Source of the DNA: Polyangia bacterium
Lineage (GTDB): Bacteria > Myxococcota_A > Polyangia > Polyangiales > Polyangiaceae
Length of the DNA stretch: 61,430 nt
Direction: 5' to 3'
Assembly (NCBI GenBank): GCA_030426145.1
Contig: JAUHZF010000010.1
Location: 1-61,430 of the forward strand
The position numbers and the translations under genes are program-made. Every line of letters starts with the position of its first letter. Within the stretch, counting starts at the first letter, position 1. Below the pieces are notes generated by a model. That model ran no database searches, was not told where the DNA came from, and worked only from the letters and a program-made list of their open reading frames with translations. This document shows positions 1 to 9,083 of the stretch, in pieces.

Positions 1-90
1 GCTCGAAGCTCAGGGCCCCACTGGTAGCTCTCGCTTGGCGCCTAGCCACTGAAGATGGCCTACCTCAGAAGCTGATCGATTTGTACAGGG

Positions 91-130
91 CCCCTCGCGC
101 AGCGAGGGGTCGGGGCCTTCTGAAGGCCCC
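91..130. terminator. Tandem GC-rich hairpins
   Basis: Two perfect stem-loops sit side by side. The first pairs CCCCTCGC (91-98) with GCGAGGGG (102-109) around a 3-nt loop. The second pairs GGGGCCTT (112-119) with AAGGCCCC (123-130), also with a 3-nt loop. They lie beyond the 3' end of the leftward oxidoreductase operon and could stop transcription in either direction. Neither is followed by a clear T-run, so calling them intrinsic terminators is an inference. Confidence 0.45.
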
Positions 131-172
131 GAGCAATTGAGGAAGAAGTGAACAGGGGATTTGTTCGCGAAG

Positions 173-211
173 CCTCGACTCGTCCTCGCCCCGCCCCGGG
201 GCGAGTCGAGG
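173..211. terminator. Long inverted repeat after the GMC gene
   Basis: CCTCGACTCG (173-182) is perfectly complementary to 202-211. The interior also holds CTCGCCCC opposite GGGGCGAG, so two alternative foldings compete. It lies 24 bases beyond the stop codon of the leftward GMC oxidoreductase gene, where a terminator or 3'-end stabilising structure is expected. There is no T-tract. Confidence 0.5.
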
Positions 212-234
212 TGTAGCGAACCCATGGGAACGTA

Positions 235-1785
235 TTAGAGCCGGTCTGCGATGCCGAGGGCGATGCGGTCGGCGAGCGCCATGCACAGCAGCATGGGGTT
301 CACGCCCGGGCTCGCCGCGAAGTTGCCGGTGTCGGAGATGTAGACGTTGTCCCACTCGTGGCACCGACCCCGTTCGTCCACGACACCATCTTCGGGGCGG
401 TGACTCATGCGGGTGGTGCAGAAAGCGTGGTTGGAAGCGGCGATGGTGTGATTGGCCTCGAGGTCGGCTTCGCGAATGCACTCCGCGTCTTTGCGCCGGT
501 GGATGATCTCGGGGATGTCGTGCAGTCCCGGGAGGATGGCCTTGGCTCCGGCGGCCCAGCAGATGTCCGAGAGCACGCCGAGGCCCTTGCGCATGATGTC
601 GACGTCGCGCTGGTCGAAGTCGTACTTGATGTCGGGCTCGTCGCTTCCCGGGCGACGGCGCACCGAGCCGGACGAATGGTCCGCCGCGCAGATGACGTCG
701 AATGGGGCGAGGCGGTCGTACGACAAGAGGTGCTTCTGGTAATCATGCCCGAGTCCGGGGAGGCGCGTCGCCAGGACCGCGGGAGGCGACCAAAGAACCT
801 CGTACTTGAGGCCCTCCTTCAGGTGGTCGAGCGCGTGGTAGCCCTGGGTGGCTCCCTTCCAGGGGTCGATGGGATCCTCGAAAAGAGCCATGATGGCGAG
901 GCCCGGGTGGAAACGCAGATCGCGGCCGATCCAGCGGTTTCTGGCTCCGCTCCGTGACAGGATGAGGGGCGTCGCCATACACCCTGCAGCAAGCACCACC
1001 ATGTCGGCGTCGATGTGGACCTCGCCGTGGGGCGTACCATTGAATGGCTCGACCAGTCGTCCTCGAACGCCCGTCGCACGAGAGCCTTCGATGGCGAGCT
1101 CCGTGACGCGGACGCTCGTGTAGACCCGCGCGCCGGCGGCGATGGCCGCGGGCACGTACGTGACGTCGGTCGACCGCTTGGCACCATTGCGGCAGCCGGT
1201 GAAACACTCGCCCGAACCGAGGCAGCCCTGCACGTTGCGCCAGATGGGCTCACAGTTGAGGCCGATGGCTTCACATCCCATGCGGAAGCGCTCGTTGCGC
1301 TCTCCCTGGACCTCGCGCGGTGTCTCACTCACGCCCAGGAATGCCTCGACGCGGTCGAAGTGGGGGGCGAGCGTGTCGCGGTCGAGCCCCTCGACGCCGG
1401 TGCGGTCGGCCCACTTGTCGAAGATCCAATCGGGGGGGCGGGCGCAGATCGCCGAGTTGATGAGTGAACCTCCACCAAGTGCGATGGCTTGCATCGTCGG
1501 CGTGACCAGATTGCCGCGGGCGGCGCGCGTCCCTCCCTCGCGGAGGACGCGCTGCATCGCTTCCCCGGCTTCCTGCACGAAGTCTCCCGTGTCGAATGGT
1601 GGGCCCTCCTCGAGGAGGATGACGTCGCGCCCGGCCTCGGCGAGCTCTTTGGCCACGACGGCGCCGCCGGGGCCGCTCCCCACCACGACCACCTCGGCGC
1701 TGGTGCGGAGGTCGCCGCCGTAGTCGGCAAAGACCTTCACGCCACCGTGGGGTGAGGTTGGTCGAGGAAGCGCTTTGAGCTTCAT
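235..1785 (-). CDS. GMC-family FAD oxidoreductase
   Basis: Flavoprotein oxidoreductase of the glucose-methanol-choline family, 516 residues, a normal length. An N-terminal Rossmann FAD site GSGPGG is at residues 36-41, followed by the family's GGGSLINSA-type segment. Near the C-terminus the motif HAFCTTRMS fits the catalytic-His/TxRM signature, and SPGVNPMLLCMALADR matches the conserved C-terminal motif with its second catalytic Asn. The substrate is not evident; long-chain alcohols or sterols are possible. The start overlaps the stop of the upstream gene by ATGA. The partner is a gluconate-2-dehydrogenase-subunit-3-like protein, a usual companion of membrane-linked GMC dehydrogenases, so electrons may go to the respiratory chain rather than to oxygen (inference). 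Confidence 0.9.
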   Translation of the reverse strand: MKLKALPRPTSPHGGVKVFADYGGDLRTSAEVVVVGSGPGGAVVAKELAEAGRDVILLEEGPPFDTGDFVQEAGEAMQRVLREGGTRAARGNLVTPTMQAIALGGGSLINSAICARPPDWIFDKWADRTGVEGLDRDTLAPHFDRVEAFLGVSETPREVQGERNERFRMGCEAIGLNCEPIWRNVQGCLGSGECFTGCRNGAKRSTDVTYVPAAIAAGARVYTSVRVTELAIEGSRATGVRGRLVEPFNGTPHGEVHIDADMVVLAAGCMATPLILSRSGARNRWIGRDLRFHPGLAIMALFEDPIDPWKGATQGYHALDHLKEGLKYEVLWSPPAVLATRLPGLGHDYQKHLLSYDRLAPFDVICAADHSSGSVRRRPGSDEPDIKYDFDQRDVDIMRKGLGVLSDICWAAGAKAILPGLHDIPEIIHRRKDAECIREADLEANHTIAASNHAFCTTRMSHRPEDGVVDERGRCHEWDNVYISDTGNFAASPGVNPMLLCMALADRIALGIADRL

Positions 1786-2348
1786 CTCACCTCCGCGACG
1801 ACCACACCGGCGCGAAGCCGCGGTCCCGAGGGCTGAATGGCGGGCACCTCCTTGCCGAGGCCGAAGGGGTCGCGGTCGGCCACCATGTTCATCGCGCGCG
1901 CGACGCGGGCATCGGCGAGGTAAGCCATGGTGAGCATGGCGCGGAGCGAGATGAAGACGACCCGTCGGAAGTAGATGCGGCTCTTGGCCATGCCGTCGAG
2001 GAAGCGCAGCTGAGCGGGGTGCTGGAGCTTGCTGAAGCGACCGCGGTCGGGGCCGAAGATCACCGGGGACAGCTCGACGAAGGTGAGCATGAGGTGCACC
2101 AAGAAACGTTGCGCCGGGGCCTGGCGCCCGACGTAGGCGTCGAAGTAGGCCACCGCTCCCGCTTCGGTCCCCGACACCGGTATCGGTCCGTGAGGGGGAA
2201 ACATGGCATCGGCGGCGGCGGCGACGATGGTCTGCTCACGTCCACTGAGCCAGCGCAGTTTGGCAGCTGACGGCCCGTAGCCCGAGAAGGCAGCCACGAG
2301 CAGCATCGAGGTGAGGAGGGCGAAGGCGAGGGTGACGTAGAGCATCAT
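1782..2348 (-). CDS. Gluconate-2-dehydrogenase subunit 3-like protein
   Basis: Protein of 188 residues with a hydrophobic segment at about residues 2-22, then a soluble domain containing SGREQTIVAAAADAMFPP, the entry motif of the gluconate 2-dehydrogenase subunit 3 / twin-arginine-type small subunit family. The start at 2348 is preferred because it overlaps the regulator's stop by ATGA; upstream in-frame sequence is Arg/Pro-rich and looks non-coding. It is placed between the regulator and the GMC flavoprotein with 4-bp overlaps on both sides, so it most likely anchors or helps export or assemble the flavoprotein at the membrane. The exact role is inferred from the family. Confidence 0.75.
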   Translation of the reverse strand: MMLYVTLAFALLTSMLLVAAFSGYGPSAAKLRWLSGREQTIVAAAADAMFPPHGPIPVSGTEAGAVAYFDAYVGRQAPAQRFLVHLMLTFVELSPVIFGPDRGRFSKLQHPAQLRFLDGMAKSRIYFRRVVFISLRAMLTMAYLADARVARAMNMVADRDPFGLGKEVPAIQPSGPRLRAGVVVAEVR

Positions 2349-3076
2349 GAGGTAGGGGCGAGGGTGAACATTCGTTCGATGACGGCGACGAGCTCGGCAT
2401 CGACGCGTGCGAACCACTGGTCGAGGTGGGCCACGGCTTCGTCGGAGCGGTGGGCGACGATGTGCTCGAGCAGGGTCTCCATCGTGGCTTGGAAGCGCGT
2501 GTCGACCTGACCGAACAGGGGCGCGATGCGCGCGTTGAGCTCTCGGGTCGGATGCCAGAACGCATTGACCAGCCACGTGGCCGGGTGGATGCCACTGGCC
2601 GCGACGAGCGCCCGATAGAAGTCGAGCTCGTTGAGCGCATGGGCGGCCGGGTCTCGCTCGAGATCCGGGGCGCGACGCAAGTGCTCACGTGCTTCACGCA
2701 GGGTCGCCGCCGTCGCGTAGGTCGCCGCCAGGCGCACCGCCTCGAGCGCCATCAGCTTGCGGAGCCGAAGCATCTCCTTGGCCAGGGTCGCGGGCGGAAT
2801 GTCGATCGCCCCGCTCTGGAGGTAGGCCGGGAGAAGGGCCGGCGTACCCTCTCGCCGGTAGTCGAGCACGGTGGCGCCTGACCCACGGCGGCTGCGAACG
2901 AGCCCGAGGTCAGCGAGGTAACGCAGGGCCTCGCGCACCGTGCTTCGTCCGCACCCGAGCTCCTCTGCGAGCGCCGACTCTGCGGGGAGCCGAAGGCCCT
3001 TGGGATAGTCGCCCGCGAGGATGCGCCCGAGCACGACCTCAGCCACGCGCCGCACCTCTCCTTCGGGCTCGACCAT
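2345..3076 (-). CDS. GntR/FadR-type (FCD) transcriptional regulator
   Basis: A 243-residue regulator. An N-terminal winged helix-turn-helix (about residues 5-70) carries LRLPAESALAEELGCGRSTV and the wing VRSRRGSGATV. A C-terminal all-helical FCD ligand domain (about 95-235) contains the spaced acidic and His residues that usually bind a metal and a small organic acid (ELDFYRAL, H near 176, H near 208). First gene of the operon with the small subunit and GMC oxidoreductase, so it probably senses their substrate or product. An FCD-type operator lies inside its promoter 12 bases upstream, implying autoregulation. Confident on family; the ligand is unknown. Confidence 0.92.
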   Translation of the reverse strand: MVEPEGEVRRVAEVVLGRILAGDYPKGLRLPAESALAEELGCGRSTVREALRYLADLGLVRSRRGSGATVLDYRREGTPALLPAYLQSGAIDIPPATLAKEMLRLRKLMALEAVRLAATYATAATLREAREHLRRAPDLERDPAAHALNELDFYRALVAASGIHPATWLVNAFWHPTRELNARIAPLFGQVDTRFQATMETLLEHIVAHRSDEAVAHLDQWFARVDAELVAVIERMFTLAPTS

Positions 3077-3112
3077 GTCCTACATATTAGTCTGACAACT
3101 TTACTCGTGCAA
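3077..3112 (-). promoter_or_regulatory. Promoter of the GntR–GMC operon
   Basis: On the minus strand TTGCAC (3112-3107) and TAATAT (3089-3084) are separated by exactly 17 bases, giving a sigma-70-like pair of 3/6 and 4/6 matches. The predicted start of transcription is at about 3077, directly beside the ATG at 3076, so the transcript would be leaderless or nearly so. The operator at 3088-3098 fills the spacer next to the -10 box. This is prediction from spacing and motif only. Confidence 0.5.
3088..3098. promoter_or_regulatory. FCD-type GntR operator
   Basis: TAGTCTGACAA fits the established FCD-subfamily consensus TNGTNNNACNA exactly and is an 11-bp near-perfect palindrome (TAGTC/GACAA around a central T). 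It lies between the predicted -35 and -10 elements of the operon that encodes a FadR-type regulator. A bound regulator there would block RNA polymerase, so autorepression is the likely logic. Confidence 0.65.
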
Positions 3113-3243
3113 GCGCCTCTCGGTGCATAGGAATTCTCGCTATTTGGCCAGGTCTCGGCATTCCGCGGAGACGCATCTGCGGTCGTTTCCGCGCTTCTGC
3201 ACAAGACCATGCATCGCAAACCCCGAGCAGATAGACTGGTCGT

Positions 3244-4947
3244 ATGACTTGGTTGCGCTTCGCCGCGAGCCCTCCGTTCGCAGGCTTCGTTGCGGTCTGT
3301 GCTGCGGCATCCATCGGGGCCTGCCACCTCATCGGTGGCGCCGGAGACCTCACCTTCGAAGCCGGTGCAGGCGGCAGCGGGGCTGGAAGCTCGGGCACCG
3401 CGGGCGGTGACGCCGGCGGCCTCCCGCTCGGGGCTGAATGCGACCCGGACGCGAACACATGTGCCTCCGGCATCTGCGTCGACGACGTTTGTTGCAACGT
3501 GGCCTGCGGCGGCGACTGCGAGACCTGTGCGGCGCCCGGGCTCGAGGGCACGTGCAGTCCCGACATCGGCGCGTCCTGCGGGGACGACAACATCTGCGAC
3601 GGCGCGGGACGCTGCGCCACGGGTACCGTGGACTGGGCGCTGGTGGGTGGGACCAGTAGAGGCGAGGTGCCAGGCCGCGGGGCGCTCGACGGACCGAACC
3701 TTCGCTTCGTGACTCAGGTGCAGGCCTTCACACTCCCCGACCCGGAGACGATTCGGTTCGGTCCCTTGGAGCTTCCCGTCGAGGACAACGTCAGGTCGAT
3801 CGTCGGGTCGATCGACGACATGGAAGCCGGGGTCCTCGAGGGTCGAGGCGAGCCTGATGGAGTCCAGCAGCTCCAATTCATCTCCGCCTTCCCTGATGGT
3901 GGCTATGTGGTCGCAGGTTTGGCGACGGGAACCATCGACCTCGAACCTGCCCAAGATCTGGTCGTGGGTGCAACGGCGCGCCCCGTGGTGATCGCATTCA
4001 ACCCCAACGGCAGCCCGAAGTGGGGCAAGCTGTTCACGACGACCCAGGCGGCGCCTCGCATCCTCGCCCTCGCCGCCAGCCAGGCCCACATCGCCATCGC
4101 CTTCACCGATGACACCACCGGCGCGACGCGGAACCGACTCGTCACCTTGGGCCGCGAGAGCGCTAGCGTCATCGAGGACATGAACTGGGACCTCGGGACC
4201 ACAGCCGGCACGGGTGGGGAGCTGACGGGGCTCGCCTACGATTCCGAAGGGGGCTTGTGGGCAGCAGGCTGGTGTCGCGGCCAGGCCTCGATCGACGCGG
4301 TCATGGGGGGCGCGCAAGTCGTGGCGCCGATTACCGGCCAAGTTGTACCCGTGCTCGTACACTACGACGCGAACTATCGGATCCCCAGCGGGGGCGCCGT
4401 GACCATGGGCAGTGACACCGACGTCAGGCTCTGGGCCGTGGCTGCAGCTGACGATACGGTCTACGTCGCTGGGACCTTCGCTGGAGGCACCCTGACCCAA
4501 GCCTCGATCGTCGATGGCACCTCGGTCGACCTGACCGCCGACGCCACCGGCGAAGACCCGTTCGTCTTCGCACTGGACCTGTCGGGGAAAGCCAGGTGGG
4601 GCCGGAGTTTTGCCTCGACGGCGACCGAGATTCAGGTGCCCGGACTCGCCCACGACGGCGATGGCGATGTCGTCTTTGCCGGCTGGCTCAGGTTCGGGAA
4701 CGTCGCATTCGACCAGACCACCATCGGCTCGACCTCCACCTTCACGAGCTTCATCACGAAGCTGGTCCCTGGCGGAGAGCTCGCTTGGGCCAAAAGCGAC
4801 AGCACCACGATGTCGGAGCCGCGTCTCAACTGGGTAGGCGTCGACGGCCAGGGGCGCGCTTGGGCAACCGGTGAGAGCACTGGGGACGTCTTTGGTCAGA
4901 CCGGGCTTGGTGACGTCGACATGCTGCTTCTGCGGCTCGCGCCCTGA
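3244..4947 (+). CDS. Cys-rich lipoprotein with repeat C-terminal domain
   Basis: Predicted lipoprotein of 567 residues: signal peptide with the lipobox cysteine in SIGACHL (about residue 27), a Gly/Ala/Ser linker, then a Cys-rich header (about 65-125: ASGICVDDVCCNVACGGDCETC) and a C-terminal region of about 430 residues with repeated F/VVAG and LAW..S motifs typical of a beta-propeller. Its layout and C-terminal motif (NWVGVDGQGRAWATG) match the protein at 59018-60646, so the two are paralogs. Such proteins are common on myxobacterial surfaces; no activity can be assigned. It ends 2 bases from the convergent RND exporter gene. Confidence 0.8.
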   Translation: MTWLRFAASPPFAGFVAVCAAASIGACHLIGGAGDLTFEAGAGGSGAGSSGTAGGDAGGLPLGAECDPDANTCASGICVDDVCCNVACGGDCETCAAPGLEGTCSPDIGASCGDDNICDGAGRCATGTVDWALVGGTSRGEVPGRGALDGPNLRFVTQVQAFTLPDPETIRFGPLELPVEDNVRSIVGSIDDMEAGVLEGRGEPDGVQQLQFISAFPDGGYVVAGLATGTIDLEPAQDLVVGATARPVVIAFNPNGSPKWGKLFTTTQAAPRILALAASQAHIAIAFTDDTTGATRNRLVTLGRESASVIEDMNWDLGTTAGTGGELTGLAYDSEGGLWAAGWCRGQASIDAVMGGAQVVAPITGQVVPVLVHYDANYRIPSGGAVTMGSDTDVRLWAVAAADDTVYVAGTFAGGTLTQASIVDGTSVDLTADATGEDPFVFALDLSGKARWGRSFASTATEIQVPGLAHDGDGDVVFAGWLRFGNVAFDQTTIGSTSTFTSFITKLVPGGELAWAKSDSTTMSEPRLNWVGVDGQGRAWATGESTGDVFGQTGLGDVDMLLLRLAP

Positions 4948-4949
4948 GC

Positions 4950-7394
4950 TCAGGCTTCGGCGCGTCGGCGCTGCCACAGCAACAAGGCTGGGGCGAGGCC
5001 GACGAGGCACGTGACGAGGTTGGCCATCAAGCCCAAGACCGCGAGCTGGCCCAACGACTGCAGCCCGAGATGATCGGCGAGCAGCATGGCGCCGAAGCCC
5101 ATGGCGGTGGTGATGAGTGCGCCCGCTACCGAGGTGCCGCTCTCGGCCAATAGGTGCGCGGGGTCGCCCTCGGCCTCGAGCCGCGTCACGAGGTGAACGC
5201 CGCCATCGACCCCAGTACCGAAGAGGGCCGGCACCATGACGATGTTGAGGTAGTTGAGCGGAAGCCCGAAGGCGCCCGCGATGCCCAGGGTGACGGCCAA
5301 GGATACCGCCGCCGGAATGAGCGCGAGTAGGGCCTGCCGCAGGCTCCCGAGCAGCAACAGCAGGGTGAGGAAGACGAAGAAAAGGGTGCCCATCAGCACC
5401 GGTGGGGCTTCGCGCTTCACCAGGTTGAAGATGTCGGCCATCACCATCGGCGCCCCGGCGACGGACACCGCCGTGCCGTCGGCGAGCTGAACCCCGCGCA
5501 CCTGCTCCGCGAAGCGGCTCACGTTTTCGCCGTCGCTCAGGTCGACCGAAGCGAACACCAGCACGAAACTGGTCCCGTCTTCACCGAAGAACTTTCGCCG
5601 CACGGCAATGGGGAGATCTTCGGGGCCGAACGGCTTCACCTCGACCATGCGCTCGAGCTGCTCGAACTGCTCCCGCTCCTTGCCCTTGAAGTCCTTGGCC
5701 GCGAGCTTGCGAATGCGCAGCTTCACGCCCTGGAGTTCTTCGTACTTCGCCTGCTGGCCCTCGGCGATGACGTCGCTGCCATTGGCGACCATGTCGATGG
5801 TCGAAGCCTCCCCGAGGCTCGCGTCCCGCTCCCGAAGCGCGTCGGCGATGGCCTTGTCCTCTTCGCGCGAGCTCGACAGCACGACCACGGGGGTCTGCGA
5901 GTGCCCGAGCATCCCGTCGATGATGGCGTCCATCTGGAACGAAGGTAGGTTGCTCGCGGTCAGGGCGCGGAAGTCGTAGTTGAACGCAGCGCGCGGCAGG
6001 AAGGCGATGAAGGCCACCGCCACGGCCGCGAAGCCGACGAGGAGCTTGCCCGCGTGTTGGGTCAGGAGCCGCGCGTAGAGCTTCTCCCCCAGGCCCGTGC
6101 GGGTGGACGGCTTCCAACCCACACGCAGGGCCAGACCGAGGAGCGCGGGGAGGCAGGTGGCATAGGCGACCACGGAGAGGGCGACACCTGCCGCGGCGAG
6201 CAAGCCGAACTCGCGAAAGGCGCGAAACTCGGAGATCCCCAAACCGGCGAATCCCACGATGGTCGTCAGGGCGGCCACGATCACCGCCCGCCCGGTCTCA
6301 CCGAAGGCAGTCGTCACGGCGCGCTCGGCTTCGACGTCGGGGTCGTATTCGGCGCTGAAGCGTCCCAGAAGGTGAATGCCGTGGTCGATACCGAGGCCGA
6401 GGAGAATCGCGCCGATGAACGCGGTGAGGATGTTGAGCCCGTCGAAGGCAAGAGCCCCGACCGCGTAGGTCCAGAGCAGACCCATCACCAGGGGCAGGAT
6501 GATCATCACCACTGCGAGTCCGCGGCGGAAGTGAAAGGCCATGTAGCCGAGCACCAGGAGCAGCGAGACGAGGGTGGCCAGCCGCAGGTCAGATTCGATC
6601 ATGGCCTGCTGGTCGACCTTCTTCGTGAAGTTGCCGCCGTACTGCAGCCGGAGGTCTCCGTAGGGGGCGAGGTCCATGCTACCCACCACGGCCTTCACCT
6701 CATCGACGATCTCCTTCGAGAACTTCAGATTGGTGGAAGGCTTCGCCGGCTTGGCGAGCACGAGGATCCGCCCCGCCTCTTCGTCGAGGTAGTAGTCGCT
6801 CTTCGTCTGGGCCTTCATCCAGCCGCTTCCGCCGCGACCCTCGTACCTCTTCTCGATGTCGGAGAAATCGAGCGACGGGGGCTCCTGGTCCTCCATCTCG
6901 TCGAAGAGGTCGTAGAGGCTGTTGCGCTTGGCGATCTCGAAGTCCGCGCGCTTGTCGATGCGTTGCCGCATCTCCTTCACGTCGGGCAGGTCGAGGTAGT
7001 AGGGGGCGCGGTCTTCGAAGTACTCCCGTGGCCGCCGGTATTCGACGTAGGCCACGCTCTCGAGGGCGGTGAGCTTGGGGGCGAGGGCGTCGGCGAAGGC
7101 CTGGAGCTGCTCGTTCGAGCTGCCCTCGGCCATGACGGCGACGTAGCCGACGCCGCCGAACTTCACCTTGAGCTTCTCGACGTCCTGCACGCTCTGGAAG
7201 GACGGCGGCAACAGCTCGGCCAGGTCGGCGCTGACCCGCAGATTGCGCATGGCCATGAAGGCGCCACCCGTGACGAGCGCGAGCACGAGCAGCGTGAGGC
7301 CGCCGTGTCGGAAGCACGTGAGGGCGAGGCGCCCGAGGGCACGCTCGACGGCGTGGGTGAATCGATGGGCCAAGCCCGGTGAAGAGTCGCTCAT
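4950..7394 (-). CDS. RND/MMPL-superfamily exporter
   Basis: Membrane transporter of 814 residues with the standard RND plan: TM1 near residue 25-45, a first periplasmic domain (about 50-260), a TM2-6 block with the signature GLGIDHGIHLLGRF, TM7, a second periplasmic domain (about 450-620) and a final TM block with GTGVDGGVHLVTRLEAE. The Asp in each GIDxG/GVDGG motif is the proton-relay residue. It resembles lipid-exporting MMPL/HpnN-type proteins more than drug pumps. The start at 7394 overlaps the upstream stop by ATGA; a longer frame to 7838 is Arg-rich shadow. Last gene of the inositol-lipid operon, so it probably moves a lipid or lipid precursor across the envelope (inference). Confidence 0.88.
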   Translation of the reverse strand: MSDSSPGLAHRFTHAVERALGRLALTCFRHGGLTLLVLALVTGGAFMAMRNLRVSADLAELLPPSFQSVQDVEKLKVKFGGVGYVAVMAEGSSNEQLQAFADALAPKLTALESVAYVEYRRPREYFEDRAPYYLDLPDVKEMRQRIDKRADFEIAKRNSLYDLFDEMEDQEPPSLDFSDIEKRYEGRGGSGWMKAQTKSDYYLDEEAGRILVLAKPAKPSTNLKFSKEIVDEVKAVVGSMDLAPYGDLRLQYGGNFTKKVDQQAMIESDLRLATLVSLLLVLGYMAFHFRRGLAVVMIILPLVMGLLWTYAVGALAFDGLNILTAFIGAILLGLGIDHGIHLLGRFSAEYDPDVEAERAVTTAFGETGRAVIVAALTTIVGFAGLGISEFRAFREFGLLAAAGVALSVVAYATCLPALLGLALRVGWKPSTRTGLGEKLYARLLTQHAGKLLVGFAAVAVAFIAFLPRAAFNYDFRALTASNLPSFQMDAIIDGMLGHSQTPVVVLSSSREEDKAIADALRERDASLGEASTIDMVANGSDVIAEGQQAKYEELQGVKLRIRKLAAKDFKGKEREQFEQLERMVEVKPFGPEDLPIAVRRKFFGEDGTSFVLVFASVDLSDGENVSRFAEQVRGVQLADGTAVSVAGAPMVMADIFNLVKREAPPVLMGTLFFVFLTLLLLLGSLRQALLALIPAAVSLAVTLGIAGAFGLPLNYLNIVMVPALFGTGVDGGVHLVTRLEAEGDPAHLLAESGTSVAGALITTAMGFGAMLLADHLGLQSLGQLAVLGLMANLVTCLVGLAPALLLWQRRRAEA

Positions 7395-9079
7395 GGTGCC
7401 ATGGCCTCGTCGATGGTCTTTCCGCTCAGCGTAGACGGCGCGGCCGAAACGCCGAGGAGGTCGAGAAGGGTACGTCCGAGATCTTCGGCGCGTGCGACGG
7501 GCACCTTCGCGCCCTTGGCCACGCCCGGTCCCGACAGGATGTAGGGGACGCGCATCTGGTCGGCGCGTAGGCCGCCGTGGCCGCCTCGGTAGTTGCCTAC
7601 CACCGCCTCGTAGTCTTTTCCGAAGTCGTAGCCACGTGCCGCGAGCAACACCATGTCGCCCGCGTCGTCGGTCGCGAAAAGCCGGCCGATGCGCACCACC
7701 CCGTCCGGGAACGCGCTCGCATGGGTCGCTTCGAGCCAAGCGCGCGCCGAATGCGCCTGGCCATCCATGAGGGCGGCGGCGGGAGGGTGCGCCCGATAGC
7801 CGAGCGGATCGCGGCCTTGGGTCACGCGATAGCGCCAACCGCCATCGAGGGGCTCGACCTGCGCGCTCCCTTCCATGCCGACGATCTCGACCCGTCCCCC
7901 TGCACCGCGGCAGAGCACGTGGTCGATGCCGGGCTCGGCGAGCATGGCGGCGACGAGGTCGACCTCGGAGCCGTCGGCGCGTCGGTAGCGGCGGAGCTCG
8001 CCGGCGCTCAATCGTCGCCGCCAGGTGCGTTTGGGGTCGGTCTCGCTGCGGTCTCGGACGTACACGTAGAGCAGGAGGTTGCCATTGATCACGGTGACGA
8101 CATCGAAGGGGTCGTAGCTCTCGATCGGCTCGTCGAGCCTCACGCTGAGGAACTTGGTCGCTTTGCCGCGGTAGGCCTTCAGCTGACAGCAGCGCTCGAA
8201 GACGTCGCGCATGTCGAGGTTGTCGTCGACGTTTTCGACCCCATGGTCGCTGATGATGGCGTAGATGCGCTGGGATTCCTGGCCCAGCCGCTCGCTCTCA
8301 CGGCGGTATTCGCCGATGAGGCCATCGAGGTCGCGGAGGATCTGGCGGTAGGTGTCGGTCGTGCCGTGCACGTGCTGATAGCCGTCGGGGCTGGTGAGTG
8401 TGATCCACTGCACCTTGGGTCGACGTGGGAGGTCACCCATCGCGGTGGCCATCACGCGTCGTTCGGCGCCGATCCAATCGGGGGCCAGCGTGCCACCAAC
8501 ACCGGGTACGGAGCGCAAGAAGTCGCTGAGCCACCACTTCCCCTCGTACTTGGCGAGGCTGAAGCTGAGGCCGAACTTGGTGTCGGATTCGACGCCGCGA
8601 TTGGCGTAGCTGTTGATGGTGTGGCTGTGCTCGTGGCCGAAGTGCTCGTACACGGTGAGCGGCTGCGGAACGAAGTCCTCGTTCATCCAGCGGCTCGTCA
8701 GGCCGACGTAGGCGCGAAAGCTACCTTCGTCGCGCTCGGCATCGAACCAACGAAGTCCCAGCACCCCACTCTTGGCTGCGTCGTGGCCAGTGATGAAGGG
8801 GTAGAAGCCGTAGGCCGTCATGCTCGGGAAAGAGGCGATGCCGTCCTTCACGTAGGTGCCTTCGTCCACGAGGCGCTGGAGCTCGGGGAGATGGCCCGCC
8901 GCGAGCTCCTCTTCGAAGACCCTCTGCGAGAGGCCGTCGAAGAGGAAGAAGGTCACGTAGGGAGGCTCCGCGGGTGCACGCTCGACGGGACCACGGTCGG
9001 AGGTCCCGGCGAGGAGGGCCGTGACGAGGGCCGCCGCGCGCAGGGCACGACGCATCTTCTGCGAGCGCCCCACGCGCAA
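7391..9079 (-). CDS. Alkaline-phosphatase-superfamily phosphodiesterase/transferase
   Basis: Exported enzyme of 562 residues (or 554 from the Met at 9055). After an N-terminal hydrophobic segment come the alkaline phosphatase superfamily metal sites: LFDGLS near residue 48, a nucleophile region FPSMTAYGF where Thr is the likely nucleophile, SDHGVEN in the middle, and GGHGGLR near the C-terminus. This fits the nucleotide pyrophosphatase/phosphodiesterase and phosphoethanolamine-transferase side of the superfamily. It is only 4 bases from ino1 and overlaps the exporter gene by ATGA. A role in hydrolysing or transferring a lipid head group outside the cytoplasm is inferred from this setting. Confidence 0.82.
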   Translation of the reverse strand: MRVGRSQKMRRALRAAALVTALLAGTSDRGPVERAPAEPPYVTFFLFDGLSQRVFEEELAAGHLPELQRLVDEGTYVKDGIASFPSMTAYGFYPFITGHDAAKSGVLGLRWFDAERDEGSFRAYVGLTSRWMNEDFVPQPLTVYEHFGHEHSHTINSYANRGVESDTKFGLSFSLAKYEGKWWLSDFLRSVPGVGGTLAPDWIGAERRVMATAMGDLPRRPKVQWITLTSPDGYQHVHGTTDTYRQILRDLDGLIGEYRRESERLGQESQRIYAIISDHGVENVDDNLDMRDVFERCCQLKAYRGKATKFLSVRLDEPIESYDPFDVVTVINGNLLLYVYVRDRSETDPKRTWRRRLSAGELRRYRRADGSEVDLVAAMLAEPGIDHVLCRGAGGRVEIVGMEGSAQVEPLDGGWRYRVTQGRDPLGYRAHPPAAALMDGQAHSARAWLEATHASAFPDGVVRIGRLFATDDAGDMVLLAARGYDFGKDYEAVVGNYRGGHGGLRADQMRVPYILSGPGVAKGAKVPVARAEDLGRTLLDLLGVSAAPSTLSGKTIDEAMAP

Positions 9080-9083
9080 CCTC

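Larger units (their letters stand above)
1..234. other. Intergenic region with inverted repeats
   Basis: I can support no gene here. Short frames exist but show no recognisable protein. The stretch lies downstream of the GMC oxidoreductase gene, which is transcribed leftward, and contains three strong inverted repeats listed separately. The 3' end of a gene from outside the window could lie in the first 130 bases, but the sequence does not show it convincingly. Confidence 0.5.

Noticed and set aside
2752..5010. A 752-codon minus-strand frame spanning the lipoprotein and regulator region
   Set aside because: It covers three real genes in other frames and contains long low-complexity Arg/Pro/Ala sequence.
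4950..7394. Multidrug efflux pump of the AcrB type
   Set aside because: Length (814) and motifs match MMPL/lipid-type RND proteins and there is no membrane-fusion or outer-membrane partner gene.
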